Shown here: positions 17,140 to 23,716 of the stretch, in pieces
Layout of the letters: each line of letters opens with the position of its first letter
Numbering within the stretch: the first letter of the stretch is position 1
Assembly: GCF_000422805.1 (NCBI RefSeq)
Contig: NZ_KE383922.1
Location: 609,772-673,771 of the forward strand
Direction: 5' to 3'
Length of the DNA stretch: 64,000 nucleotides
Origin: Nocardioides halotolerans DSM 19273
Lineage (GTDB): Bacteria; Actinomycetota; Actinomycetes; Propionibacteriales; Nocardioidaceae
Notes under the pieces: generated by a model
Told to the model about the DNA's origin: nothing
Databases searched by the model: none
The model's input: the letters and a program-made list of their open reading frames with translations, nothing else
Translations under genes and position numbers: made by a program

Positions 17140-18075
17140 TCAGAGGCCGAGCACCAGCCGGCGACCGCAGGCGCGCGACACGCAGACCATCATGCAGCCG
17201 TGGGCGGCCCGCTCGGCCTCGCTGAGCACGTGGTCGCGGTGGTCCACCTCGCCCTCGACGACCTTGACCTCGCAGCTGCCGCAGATACCCTCCCGGCAGT
17301 CGTGCACCACCTCGACACCCGCCTCGAGCAGCGCGTCGAGCACCGACTGCTCCGGCGGGACCTGCAGCATGCGCCCGGAGTCGGCCAGCACCAGCTCGAG
17401 CGACTGGTCGTCGGCGGGGCCGCGCTCGGTCGCCGGTGCGGCGAACCGCTCGAGGTGCAGTGCACCGGCGGGCCACCGGGCCATCCGCTGCTCCACCGCG
17501 GTCAGCAGCGGCTCCGGGCCGCAGGCGTAGACCAGCGTGCCGGCCCGCGGCGACCCGAGCAGGGCGTCGAGGTCGAGCAGCCCGTGGGTGTCCTGGGGCC
17601 ACAGCCGCACGCGCTCGCCGTACGCCGCGAGCTCGGCGGTGAACGCCATCGACGCCGCCGAGCGGCCGCCGTAGAGCAGCGTCCAGTCCGCGCCGGCGGC
17701 GGTGGCGTCGGCGAGCATCGGGAGGATCGGGGTGATGCCGATGCCGCCTGCGACGAACACGTAGGCCGGGGCCGGCTCCAGCCGGAAGTGGTTGCGCGGC
17801 CCGGTGACCTCGACGAGGTCGCCCGGGCGCAGCACGTCGTGCACGTACGCCGAGCCGCCGCGGCTCTCCGGCTCGCGCAGCACCCCCAGCCGGTAGCGCG
17901 ACCTGTCGGAGGGGTCACCGCAGAGGGAGTACTGCCGGGTGGGCGCTCCGGGCAGCCGGAGGTCGAGGTGGGCGCCCGGTTCCCAGCCCGGGAGCGGCTC
18001 GCCGTCGGGATCGACGAGCTCGACGGCGAGCACGCCGGCCGCCTCGAGCGTCAGGGAGCGCACCACGAGAGGCAT
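17140..18075 (-). CDS. Phthalate-dioxygenase-type reductase (FMN/FAD, NAD, C-terminal 2Fe-2S)
   Basis: 311 aa class IA oxygenase reductase (VanB/PDR type). Flavin-binding RQYS lies at residues 47-50, the NAD-binding GGIGITPIL about 110-118 and VYACGPEPLL about 210. A plant-type [2Fe-2S] domain ends the protein, with Cys260, Cys265, Cys268 and Cys298 in the Cys-x4-Cys-x2-Cys-x29-Cys pattern. Such reductases deliver NADH electrons directly to a Rieske oxygenase, here most likely the one at 25574-26827. The ATG at 18073-18075 is preferred over upstream in-frame codons, which would run through the operator array at 18097-18155. Confidence 0.9.
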   Translation of the reverse strand: MPLVVRSLTLEAAGVLAVELVDPDGEPLPGWEPGAHLDLRLPGAPTRQYSLCGDPSDRSRYRLGVLREPESRGGSAYVHDVLRPGDLVEVTGPRNHFRLEPAPAYVFVAGGIGITPILPMLADATAAGADWTLLYGGRSAASMAFTAELAAYGERVRLWPQDTHGLLDLDALLGSPRAGTLVYACGPEPLLTAVEQRMARWPAGALHLERFAAPATERGPADDQSLELVLADSGRMLQVPPEQSVLDALLEAGVEVVHDCREGICGSCEVKVVEGEVDHRDHVLSEAERAAHGCMMVCVSRACGRRLVLGL

Positions 18076-18096
18076 GCCCGAACGGTGGCCGTCGGC

Positions 18097-18155
18097 GGTC
18101 CCTGATGCGGAACGTCGTCCCGCGGACCAGAACGCCGTGTTCCCGCCCACGGAAC
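18097..18155. promoter_or_regulatory. Triple GTYCC-N7-GGRAC operator array, divergent promoter
   Basis: Sites are 18097-18113 (GGTCC-N7-GGAAC), 18117-18133 (GTCCC-N7-AGAAC) and 18139-18155 (GTTCC-N7-GGAAC, perfect). Centre spacings are 20 and 22 bp. The array lies between the minus-strand reductase (start 18075) and the plus-strand HAD-tautomerase-SDR operon (start 18210) and could control both. It has the same motif and phasing as the array in front of the dioxygenase operon. Confidence 0.65.
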
Positions 18156-18209
18156 GCGGGTCGCCGTCGTCCCTTGTCGTGGGCCGCGCCAGGGCACACC
18201 CTGTGCGAC

Positions 18210-18884
18210 ATGCCGCCTCCCCCCACGGCCCGCGCGCTGGTCCTCGACATCGGCGGCGTGGTGCTGCGCAACGCCCGCGAGCTGGTGCGCCACCGCACCG
18301 CGCTCGCGGAGCCGGCCGTGACGGCGTACGCCGACGAGATCGACCTCGCCGGCCCGGGCGACGAGCTGTGGCACCGGATGCTGCGCCACGAGGTCACCGA
18401 GCGGGCCTACTGGGCCCAGCGTGCCGCCGAGATCGGCTCGGTTCTCGGCGAGGACGGCTGGACCACGCGGCGGCTCATCAACTGGCTCTACGAGCGACCC
18501 TCGTCGGAGTGGCTCACCGAGGAGGTCGTGGCGCTGATGCACGACACCAAGGCCGCGGGTCTGCCGCTGGTCGCGCTCACCAACGACCTGGTGGACTTCC
18601 ACGGCCCCGAGTGGGCGGACGCGCAGGAGTGGCTCGAGCCGTTCGACACGATCGTCGACGGGTCCCTGACCGGCGTCCTCAAGCCCGACCCCGCGGCCTA
18701 CCGGGCGGCGATCGAGGCGACCGGAGTGCCGGCACCGGAGACCGTCTACCTCGACGACATGCCGGTCAACGTCGCCGGCGGGCTGGCCGCCGGCCTGCAG
18801 GCGATCGAGGTCCACCACCACGACAAGGCGGCCGCCGTGGCCGAGGCGCGCCTGCGCCTCGGGCTGGCGCCTGCCGACAGCTGA
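18210..18884 (+). CDS. HAD superfamily hydrolase
   Basis: 224 aa from the ATG at 18210. HAD motif I is LVLDIGGVV (nucleophile Asp with Gly at +2, the DxG form seen in YihX-like proteins), motif II LTND, motif III Lys in VLKPDPAAY and motif IV YLDDMPVN. The cap insert lies between motifs I and II. It could be a sugar- or aryl-phosphate phosphatase or a dehalogenase-like enzyme; the substrate is not readable. It heads an operon with the tautomerase and an SDR downstream of the triple operator, so it belongs to the aromatic regulon. Confidence 0.85.
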   Translation: MPPPPTARALVLDIGGVVLRNARELVRHRTALAEPAVTAYADEIDLAGPGDELWHRMLRHEVTERAYWAQRAAEIGSVLGEDGWTTRRLINWLYERPSSEWLTEEVVALMHDTKAAGLPLVALTNDLVDFHGPEWADAQEWLEPFDTIVDGSLTGVLKPDPAAYRAAIEATGVPAPETVYLDDMPVNVAGGLAAGLQAIEVHHHDKAAAVAEARLRLGLAPADS

Positions 18885-18895
18885 AGGGAGACGTC

Positions 18896-19132
18896 ATGCC
18901 GCTGGTCCGGATCGACATCATGGAAGGCCGCCCGCCGGAGCTGATCGAGCAGCTGCACGAGCGGGTCGCCCACCTCGTCGCCGAGGTCCTCGACACCCCG
19001 GTCGAGCGGGTGCGGACCTACATCACCCAGTTCCCGCCCGAGGCGTGGGGCATCGGCGGCGTGCCGGCGAGCGTGGCCCGGCGCGAGGAGGTCGAGGCCC
19101 GCGCGGCCGCCCGGGCGGAGCGCGATGGCTGA
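18896..19132 (+). CDS. 4-oxalocrotonate tautomerase family enzyme
   Basis: 78 aa with an AAGGGAG ribosome site (18884-18890). The catalytic Pro1 follows the initiator Met (MPLVRIDIMEGRPPELIEQL), and the length slightly exceeds the 62-residue classical enzyme because of an Ala/Arg-rich tail. It would interconvert 2-hydroxymuconate and 2-oxo-3-hexenedioate, linking the semialdehyde dehydrogenase (6.3-7.7 kb) to the decarboxylase (14.9 kb). It completes the oxalocrotonate branch. It overlaps the SDR gene by eight bases. Confidence 0.88.
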   Translation: MPLVRIDIMEGRPPELIEQLHERVAHLVAEVLDTPVERVRTYITQFPPEAWGIGGVPASVARREEVEARAAARAERDG

Positions 19133-19877
19133 GGCCGACCTGTGCGTGGTCGTCGGCGCCACCGGCTCCTTCGGTCGCGCGGTCACGACGCGGCTGGCCG
19201 CGCGCGGCCAGCGGGTGCTCGGCGTCGGGCGGAACGAGGCCGACCTGGCCGGGCTGGCGGCCGCGGTCCCGGGCGTGACCCCCTGCGTGGCGGACCTCGC
19301 CGACGACAGCGCCATCGAGACGATCCGCGCCGCCCTCGACGGGCCGGTGCGGATGGCGGTCTTCACGGCGGGTCTGCCGGTCGCCGGCTCGGTGGAGACC
19401 ATCGCCCCCGGTGACCTGGCGCGCGGTGCCGACATCAAGCTCGGCGGGCTGCTCCGGCTGGTGCGGGCGGTGGACCCCCGGCTCGGGCCGGGCTCGCGGA
19501 TCGTGATGTTCGCCGGGACGCTCGGCCTCGAGCCCAAGCCGACGTCGGCCGGTCCCGGCGCGATCAACGCGGGCGTGATCAACCTGATGCGCCAGCTCGG
19601 CGACGTCTACGGCCCGCGCGGCGTCACGACGCACACGCTGTGCCCAGGGCCGGCCGACACCCCGCGCTTGCGCGCGCTCGTGGAGCGCGGCGCCGCCGAG
19701 CGAGGCGTCAGCGTGGAGGAGCAGTGGGCGTCGTACGCCGCGGGCACCTCGCTCGGCCGCCTGCCCACCCCCGACGAGATCGCCTGGGCCGTGGCGCTGC
19801 TGCTCGACCCCGAGGCGGACGTCCTGCACGGCGGCGTGCTCCACCTCGACGCGGGCGGCCTCCGCTCGGCGTTCTAG
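19125..19877 (+). CDS. SDR-fold protein lacking the catalytic Tyr-x3-Lys
   Basis: 250 aa Rossmann-fold short-chain dehydrogenase relative with the glycine motif GATGSFG (residues 11-17). In the segment that normally holds Tyr-x3-Lys, this protein has Pro144 and Asn148 (SAGPGAINAGVINLMRQL), so the canonical proton-relay pair is missing. Cofactor binding is likely but classical dehydrogenase chemistry is doubtful. It is third in the HAD-tautomerase operon and shares eight bases with the tautomerase. It ends in a four-base overlap with the convergent sigma-factor gene. Confidence 0.8.
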   Translation: MAEADLCVVVGATGSFGRAVTTRLAARGQRVLGVGRNEADLAGLAAAVPGVTPCVADLADDSAIETIRAALDGPVRMAVFTAGLPVAGSVETIAPGDLARGADIKLGGLLRLVRAVDPRLGPGSRIVMFAGTLGLEPKPTSAGPGAINAGVINLMRQLGDVYGPRGVTTHTLCPGPADTPRLRALVERGAAERGVSVEEQWASYAAGTSLGRLPTPDEIAWAVALLLDPEADVLHGGVLHLDAGGLRSAF

Positions 19878-21178
19878 GGGCGTGCGGACGCGCGGCCCTG
19901 GTTGTGCTCCGCCCGGCGGCTCAGGACCGCACGCTCGCCCTCGTTCCTGGTGCGCCCGGCGGCCTCGGTGAACGCCTCCGCGGCTTGGCGGTGCAGGCCC
20001 GCCCGCTCGAGCAGGTCGCCGCGCACGGCGGGCACGAGTGGCGAGTCGCCGAGCGCGTCCGGGCCGAGCTGCTCCAGCACGGCGAGGCCGGCCTCCGGCC
20101 CGTGGGCGCGGCCGTGGGCCACCGCCCGGTTGACCTCGACGACCGGACCCGGAGCGGCCCGGGCCAGGACGTCGTACAGCTCGGCGATCCGCTGCCAGTC
20201 GACGTCCTCGGGCCGCTGGGCACGGGCGTGCTGCTCGGCGATCGAGGCCTGCAGGAAGTACTCGCCGACCGGGCGCCCGCGTGCCGCGAGCTGCTCCGCC
20301 CGGCGCAGTGCCGCCTGCCCACGGCGCACGAGCAGCTGGTCCCAGCGGGTCCGGTCCTGCGCCTCGAGCAGCACCGGCGCGCCGTGCTCGTCGAGCCGCG
20401 CGGGGATCCGCGACGCCTGGAGCTCGAGCAGGGCCTGCAGCCCGAGCACCTCGGGCTCGTCGGGCGCGAGCGAGGCGAGCATCCGCGCGAGCCGGATAGC
20501 CTCGTGGGCCAGGTCGGGGCGCATCCAGTCGTCCCCGGCCGTGGCGGTGTAGCCCTCGTTGAACATCAGGTAGACCACGGCCATGACGTCGTCGAGCCGC
20601 CGGGCCCGCTCGGCGCCCGTCGGCAGCTCGAACTCGGCGTGCGCCTCGGCCAGGGTCCTCTTGGCGCGCGAGATCCGCTGGCCCATCGTCGACTCGCTGA
20701 CCAGGAAGCCGCGGGCGATCTCGCCCGTCGTGAGCCCGCCGACCAGGCGCAGCGTCAGCGCCGCGCGAGACTCAGGGGTCAGGGCGGGGTGGCAGGTCAG
20801 GAAGACGAGCCGCAGCACGTCGTCCTCGATGTGGTCGACGTGGGCGTCGAGGTCGGGCACCGAGGCCTCCTCCCCACCTGCCGCGTGCTCGAGCTCGGCG
20901 ACCTTGCGGCGCAGGTTCTCGGCCCGCCGGAAGTGGTCGATGGCGCGCCGCTTCGCCGTCGTCATCAGCCAGGCGCCGGGGCTGTCGGGCACGCCGGTGC
21001 CCGGCCACTGCTCCAGCGCCGCCACGAGGGCGTCCTGCGCGAGGTCCTCGGCGAGCCCGACGTCGCGGGTCATCCGGGTCAGGGCGCCGACGAGGCGGGC
21101 CGACTCGGCCCGCCACGCGGCGATGATGGCCCGGTTCGGGTCGGCACTGGGGTCATCGGCACTGGGGTCCGCCGGCAC
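19874..21178 (-). CDS. ECF42-type RNA polymerase sigma factor with C-terminal TPR-like extension
   Basis: 434 aa from a GTG at 21176-21178. Sigma-2 covers about residues 16-85 (GLAEDLAQDALVAAL, WLMTTAKRRAIDHFRR) and sigma-4 about 130-185 (GLTTGEIARGFLVSESTMGQRISRAKRTL). A helical extension of about 240 residues, including YLMFNEGYTA and EVNRAVAHGRAHG, follows. This architecture defines the ECF42 group. The gene lies 34 bp downstream of a DGPF protein gene, the known genomic partner of ECF42 factors. The likely autoregulated promoter is at 21635-21661. Confidence 0.9.
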   Translation of the reverse strand: MPADPSADDPSADPNRAIIAAWRAESARLVGALTRMTRDVGLAEDLAQDALVAALEQWPGTGVPDSPGAWLMTTAKRRAIDHFRRAENLRRKVAELEHAAGGEEASVPDLDAHVDHIEDDVLRLVFLTCHPALTPESRAALTLRLVGGLTTGEIARGFLVSESTMGQRISRAKRTLAEAHAEFELPTGAERARRLDDVMAVVYLMFNEGYTATAGDDWMRPDLAHEAIRLARMLASLAPDEPEVLGLQALLELQASRIPARLDEHGAPVLLEAQDRTRWDQLLVRRGQAALRRAEQLAARGRPVGEYFLQASIAEQHARAQRPEDVDWQRIAELYDVLARAAPGPVVEVNRAVAHGRAHGPEAGLAVLEQLGPDALGDSPLVPAVRGDLLERAGLHRQAAEAFTEAAGRTRNEGERAVLSRRAEHNQGRASARP

Positions 21179-21212
21179 CGGGCCAGCGTAGTGAGCGCCG
21201 GTCAGGCGCCGG

Positions 21213-21587
21213 TCACTCGCCGGGCGCCTCCGGACCCTCGGAGATCTGGCGCAGGGTCGCGACCACGGTGGCCTCGGGCCAGTGCTTGGCGTGCAGCTCG
21301 GCGAACTCGTGCTGGTCGGCGATGGCCTCCTCGACCGTGTCGTACTGCAGCAGCGCCCAGCCACCCACGACCTCCTTGGCCTCGGCGTACGGGCCGTCGA
21401 CCCGGCTCACCGCGCCGTCGCGGACCACGAAGTTCACCGCGTCCTCAGTGCCGTACAGCCCGCCACCGTCGAGGAAGATCTTCCGCTCGGCGCGCTCACC
21501 GATGTAGCCGTCCATCGCCTCGAACAGCGACTGCGGCGGCGTCCCGACGCCCTCTTCCATCCGCACGAATCCCATGAAACGCGGCAT
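21213..21587 (-). CDS. DGPF (YCII-related) partner protein of the ECF42 sigma factor (1)
   Basis: 124 aa from the ATG at 21585-21587, which has an AGGAG ribosome site eight bases upstream. It begins MPRFMGFVRMEEG and carries the family motif as VDGPYAEAKEVVGGWALL. It precedes the ECF42 gene in one transcript. DGPF proteins are common ECF42 targets and partners; molecular function unknown. A longer in-frame start at 21662 would fall on the -35 element and is rejected. Confidence 0.88.
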   Translation of the reverse strand: MPRFMGFVRMEEGVGTPPQSLFEAMDGYIGERAERKIFLDGGGLYGTEDAVNFVVRDGAVSRVDGPYAEAKEVVGGWALLQYDTVEEAIADQHEFAELHAKHWPEATVVATLRQISEGPEAPGE

Positions 21588-21634
21588 CTCATCACTCCTG
21601 GTGGTTGTTGCTCGGGGTTGGTTGACGCACGTAC

Positions 21635-21661
21635 GTCGAACGACGTCCGGCCGCTTCGACA
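21635..21661 (-). promoter_or_regulatory. ECF42-type promoter (TGTCGA - 17 bp - CGAC)
   Basis: On the minus strand, TGTCGA (21661-21656) is followed by a 17-bp spacer and CGAC (21638-21635). This matches the -35/-10 pattern I recall for ECF42 targets in Streptomyces. It lies about 50-75 bp upstream of the DGPF start, leaving a short leader with a good ribosome site. The sigma factor therefore probably drives its own operon. Confidence 0.6.
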
Positions 21662-21689
21662 TCCTCCTGCGAAGTTTCTGGCGGGTTCC

Positions 21690-22484
21690 TCAACGCAGGC
21701 TCCCGCGGTAGCCGAGACGCCGGCTGATCACGGCCGCCGCCTCGAGGACGGCGGAGCGGTAGCGCCGCAGCGAGCCGGTGTTGATCCGGTCGCTGCTGCC
21801 GACCACGGTCACCGCGGCGATCACGTTGCCGTCGCCGCCGCGCAGCGGTGCGCCGACCGAGCTCACGCCCAGCTCACCCTCCTCGAGGTTGGACGCCCAC
21901 CCCTGCTTGGCGACCGCCTCCAGCTCGCGCACCAGCGCGTGGTGGTCGGTGATGGTGTGGCTGGTGCGCGCGTCGAGCTCGGCGCCCTTGAGCCGGCGCT
22001 CGAGCTCGGCCCGCGGCAGCGCGGCGAGCATGACCTTCCCCGAGCTGGTCCAGTGGGCCGGGAGCCGGTGGCCCACCCGTCGGAAGACGGGCAGCATGTA
22101 GGGGCTCTCGAGCCGCTCGACGTAGACCGCCTCGAGCCCGTCGAGCACCGCCACGTGGACCATCTCACCGGTGCGGTGCCGCAGCGTGGTGAGCACGGGC
22201 AGCGAGGCCTGGTGCAGGTCGACGTGCTCGGTGACGGTGGTGCCGAGCTCGTAGAGCGCCAGGCCGAGCCGGTACCTCCCCGTGGCCGGGTCCTGCTCGA
22301 GCAGCCGCTCGGCCTCGAGCGTCGCGACGAGCCGGTGGGTGGTGCTCTTGCCGAGCCCGAGGCGCCGGCTGAGCTCGGTGACGCCGAGCTCCTGGTCGGC
22401 GTGCGAGAACGCGCGGAGTACGCGCGCGGCGTTGCGCACCGAGGACAGCAGGTGCGACCGCCCCGCCTCACCCGCATCGCCCAC
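21690..22484 (-). CDS. IclR family transcriptional regulator of aromatic catabolism (2)
   Basis: 264 aa from a GTG at 22482-22484 with an AGGATGG-like ribosome site. The winged HTH is LGVTELSRRLGLGKSTTHRLVATLEAERLL. The effector domain contains HWTSSGKVMLAALPRAELERR and QGWASNLEEGELGVSSVGAPL. It is similar in layout to the IclR at 13.4 kb (LLSSVRNAARVLRAFSHADQELGV versus LSSVGNAARLLKAFLSREKEIGV), suggesting paralogy. It is divergent from the PEP-synthase-like/Rieske oxygenase operon with a perfect palindrome between them, so it likely controls that operon and itself. Confidence 0.92.
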   Translation of the reverse strand: MGDAGEAGRSHLLSSVRNAARVLRAFSHADQELGVTELSRRLGLGKSTTHRLVATLEAERLLEQDPATGRYRLGLALYELGTTVTEHVDLHQASLPVLTTLRHRTGEMVHVAVLDGLEAVYVERLESPYMLPVFRRVGHRLPAHWTSSGKVMLAALPRAELERRLKGAELDARTSHTITDHHALVRELEAVAKQGWASNLEEGELGVSSVGAPLRGGDGNVIAAVTVVGSSDRINTGSLRRYRSAVLEAAAVISRRLGYRGSLR

Positions 22485-22506
22485 GCGCCCATCCTGCCCT
22501 TGTCAT

Positions 22507-22523
22507 GTCCCGCTCCGCGGGAC
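22507..22523. promoter_or_regulatory. GTCCC-N7-GGGAC operator before the phosphotransferase/oxygenase operon
   Basis: A perfect GTCCC-N7-GGGAC that extends to a 19-bp palindrome with 8-bp arms (TGTCCCGC at 22506-22513, GCGGGACA at 22517-22524). A second, different palindrome, TCACCCC-AC-GGGGTGA, lies at 22528-22543 with centres 20.5 bp apart. Both are in the 116-bp gap between the divergent IclR gene and the PEP-synthase-like gene. Confidence 0.65.
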
Positions 22524-22600
22524 ATTCTCACCCCACGGGGTGACCACCGCCACAAGATGTCCCCAGCCGCAGGCCCCCACGCTCCCGGAGGCACCACCCG

Positions 22601-23686
22601 ATGGCTCAACAGCACATTGCCTGGTTCGACCGTCACGACCCCGCCCTGGAGCCGCACCTCGGGGGCAAGAACACCAGCCTCGGCATCCTGACGATGGCCG
22701 GCCTGCCGGTGCCCGCGGGGTTCGCGGTCAGCGCCGAGGCCTACCGGCGGACGCTGGGCGAGACCGGGCTGGCGAGCGCGCTCGCCACGTTGGTCTCCGG
22801 GGTGGACGTGGAGGACGGTGACGCCCTCGCGAGCGCGGCGAGCGAGGCGCGCGACCTGGTCACCGGCACGCCCCTGCCGCAGTGGCTGGTCGACCAGGTC
22901 GACGACGCCTACGCGACGCTCTCGCAGCGGCGCGGCCAGAGCGACCTGCCCGTCGCCGTGCGCTCCTCGGCCACCTGCGAGGACCAGCCGGACGCGAGCT
23001 TCGCCGGCGAGCACGACACCTACCTGTGGGTGCGGAGCAGCGACCGGGTGCGCGAGCACCTGGTGCGCTGCTGGGCGAGCCTCTACACCGAGCGGGCGAT
23101 CTGGTACCGCCGCCAGATGCACTACGCCGAGGACGACGTGGCGATGAGCGTCGGCGTGCAGCAGATGGTGATGCCCCGCACGTCGGGGGTCGCGTTCACC
23201 CTCAACCCGCTGAACGGCGACCGCTCCCAGATCGCGATCGACGCATCGTGGGGCCTCGGGGAGGCGGTGGTGAGCGGCGCGGTCACGCCCGACAACTTCC
23301 TCGTCGACAAGGTGATGGGCACGATCACCTCGCGGGTGGTCTCCGACAAGACCGTCGAGCACGTCCTCGACGGCGCCGACCGCGTCGTCGAGCGGGAGGT
23401 CGAGGCGGAGCGGCGTACCGCCCCGAGCATCTCCGACGACGAGATCCGGGCCGTCGCCGCGCTGGCCCGCCGGGCCGAGAAGCACTACGGCCGGCCGCAG
23501 GACGTCGAGTGGGCCATCGACCCGGCGCTGCCCCCCGGCGAGAACGTCGTCCTGCTCCAGTCGCGCCCGGAGACCGTCTGGAGCCGCCGCAAGCGCGAGG
23601 TGCCCGAGGCGGCCGCCGACACGTTCAGCTCCATCGTGCACAACCTGCTCCACCCCTCGGGAACCCAGACCGTCCACCTGCACTGA
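22601..23686 (+). CDS. PEP-synthase N-terminal-like (PPDK_N) aryl-phosphotransferase subunit
   Basis: 361 aa containing only the ATP-binding half of PEP synthase/pyruvate phosphate dikinase. Visible are GGKNTSLG (21-28), the VRSSATCED loop (Arg121), TSGVAFTLNPL, GLGEAVVSGAVTPDNF and the closing LLQSRPETVW. The swivelling His domain is absent but is encoded by the next gene. This split resembles the subunits of phenylphosphate synthase (Thauera) and of the CreHI/HpeHI phenol kinases. The predicted role is transfer of a phosphoryl group from ATP to the histidine of the partner and then to a phenolic hydroxyl. Rifampin phosphotransferase-like proteins share domains but are normally single-chain. 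Biochemical assignment is inferred. Confidence 0.82.
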   Translation: MAQQHIAWFDRHDPALEPHLGGKNTSLGILTMAGLPVPAGFAVSAEAYRRTLGETGLASALATLVSGVDVEDGDALASAASEARDLVTGTPLPQWLVDQVDDAYATLSQRRGQSDLPVAVRSSATCEDQPDASFAGEHDTYLWVRSSDRVREHLVRCWASLYTERAIWYRRQMHYAEDDVAMSVGVQQMVMPRTSGVAFTLNPLNGDRSQIAIDASWGLGEAVVSGAVTPDNFLVDKVMGTITSRVVSDKTVEHVLDGADRVVEREVEAERRTAPSISDDEIRAVAALARRAEKHYGRPQDVEWAIDPALPPGENVVLLQSRPETVWSRRKREVPEAAADTFSSIVHNLLHPSGTQTVHLH

Positions 23687-23716
23687 TCCGTCAGCGTCGC
23701 CCAGAGGAGAGTCACC

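Noticed and set aside
22528..22543. TCACCCC-AC-GGGGTGA as another copy of the island operator
   Set aside because: It is palindromic and suitably phased but does not fit GTYCC-N7-GGRAC, so it is noted only as a separate element.
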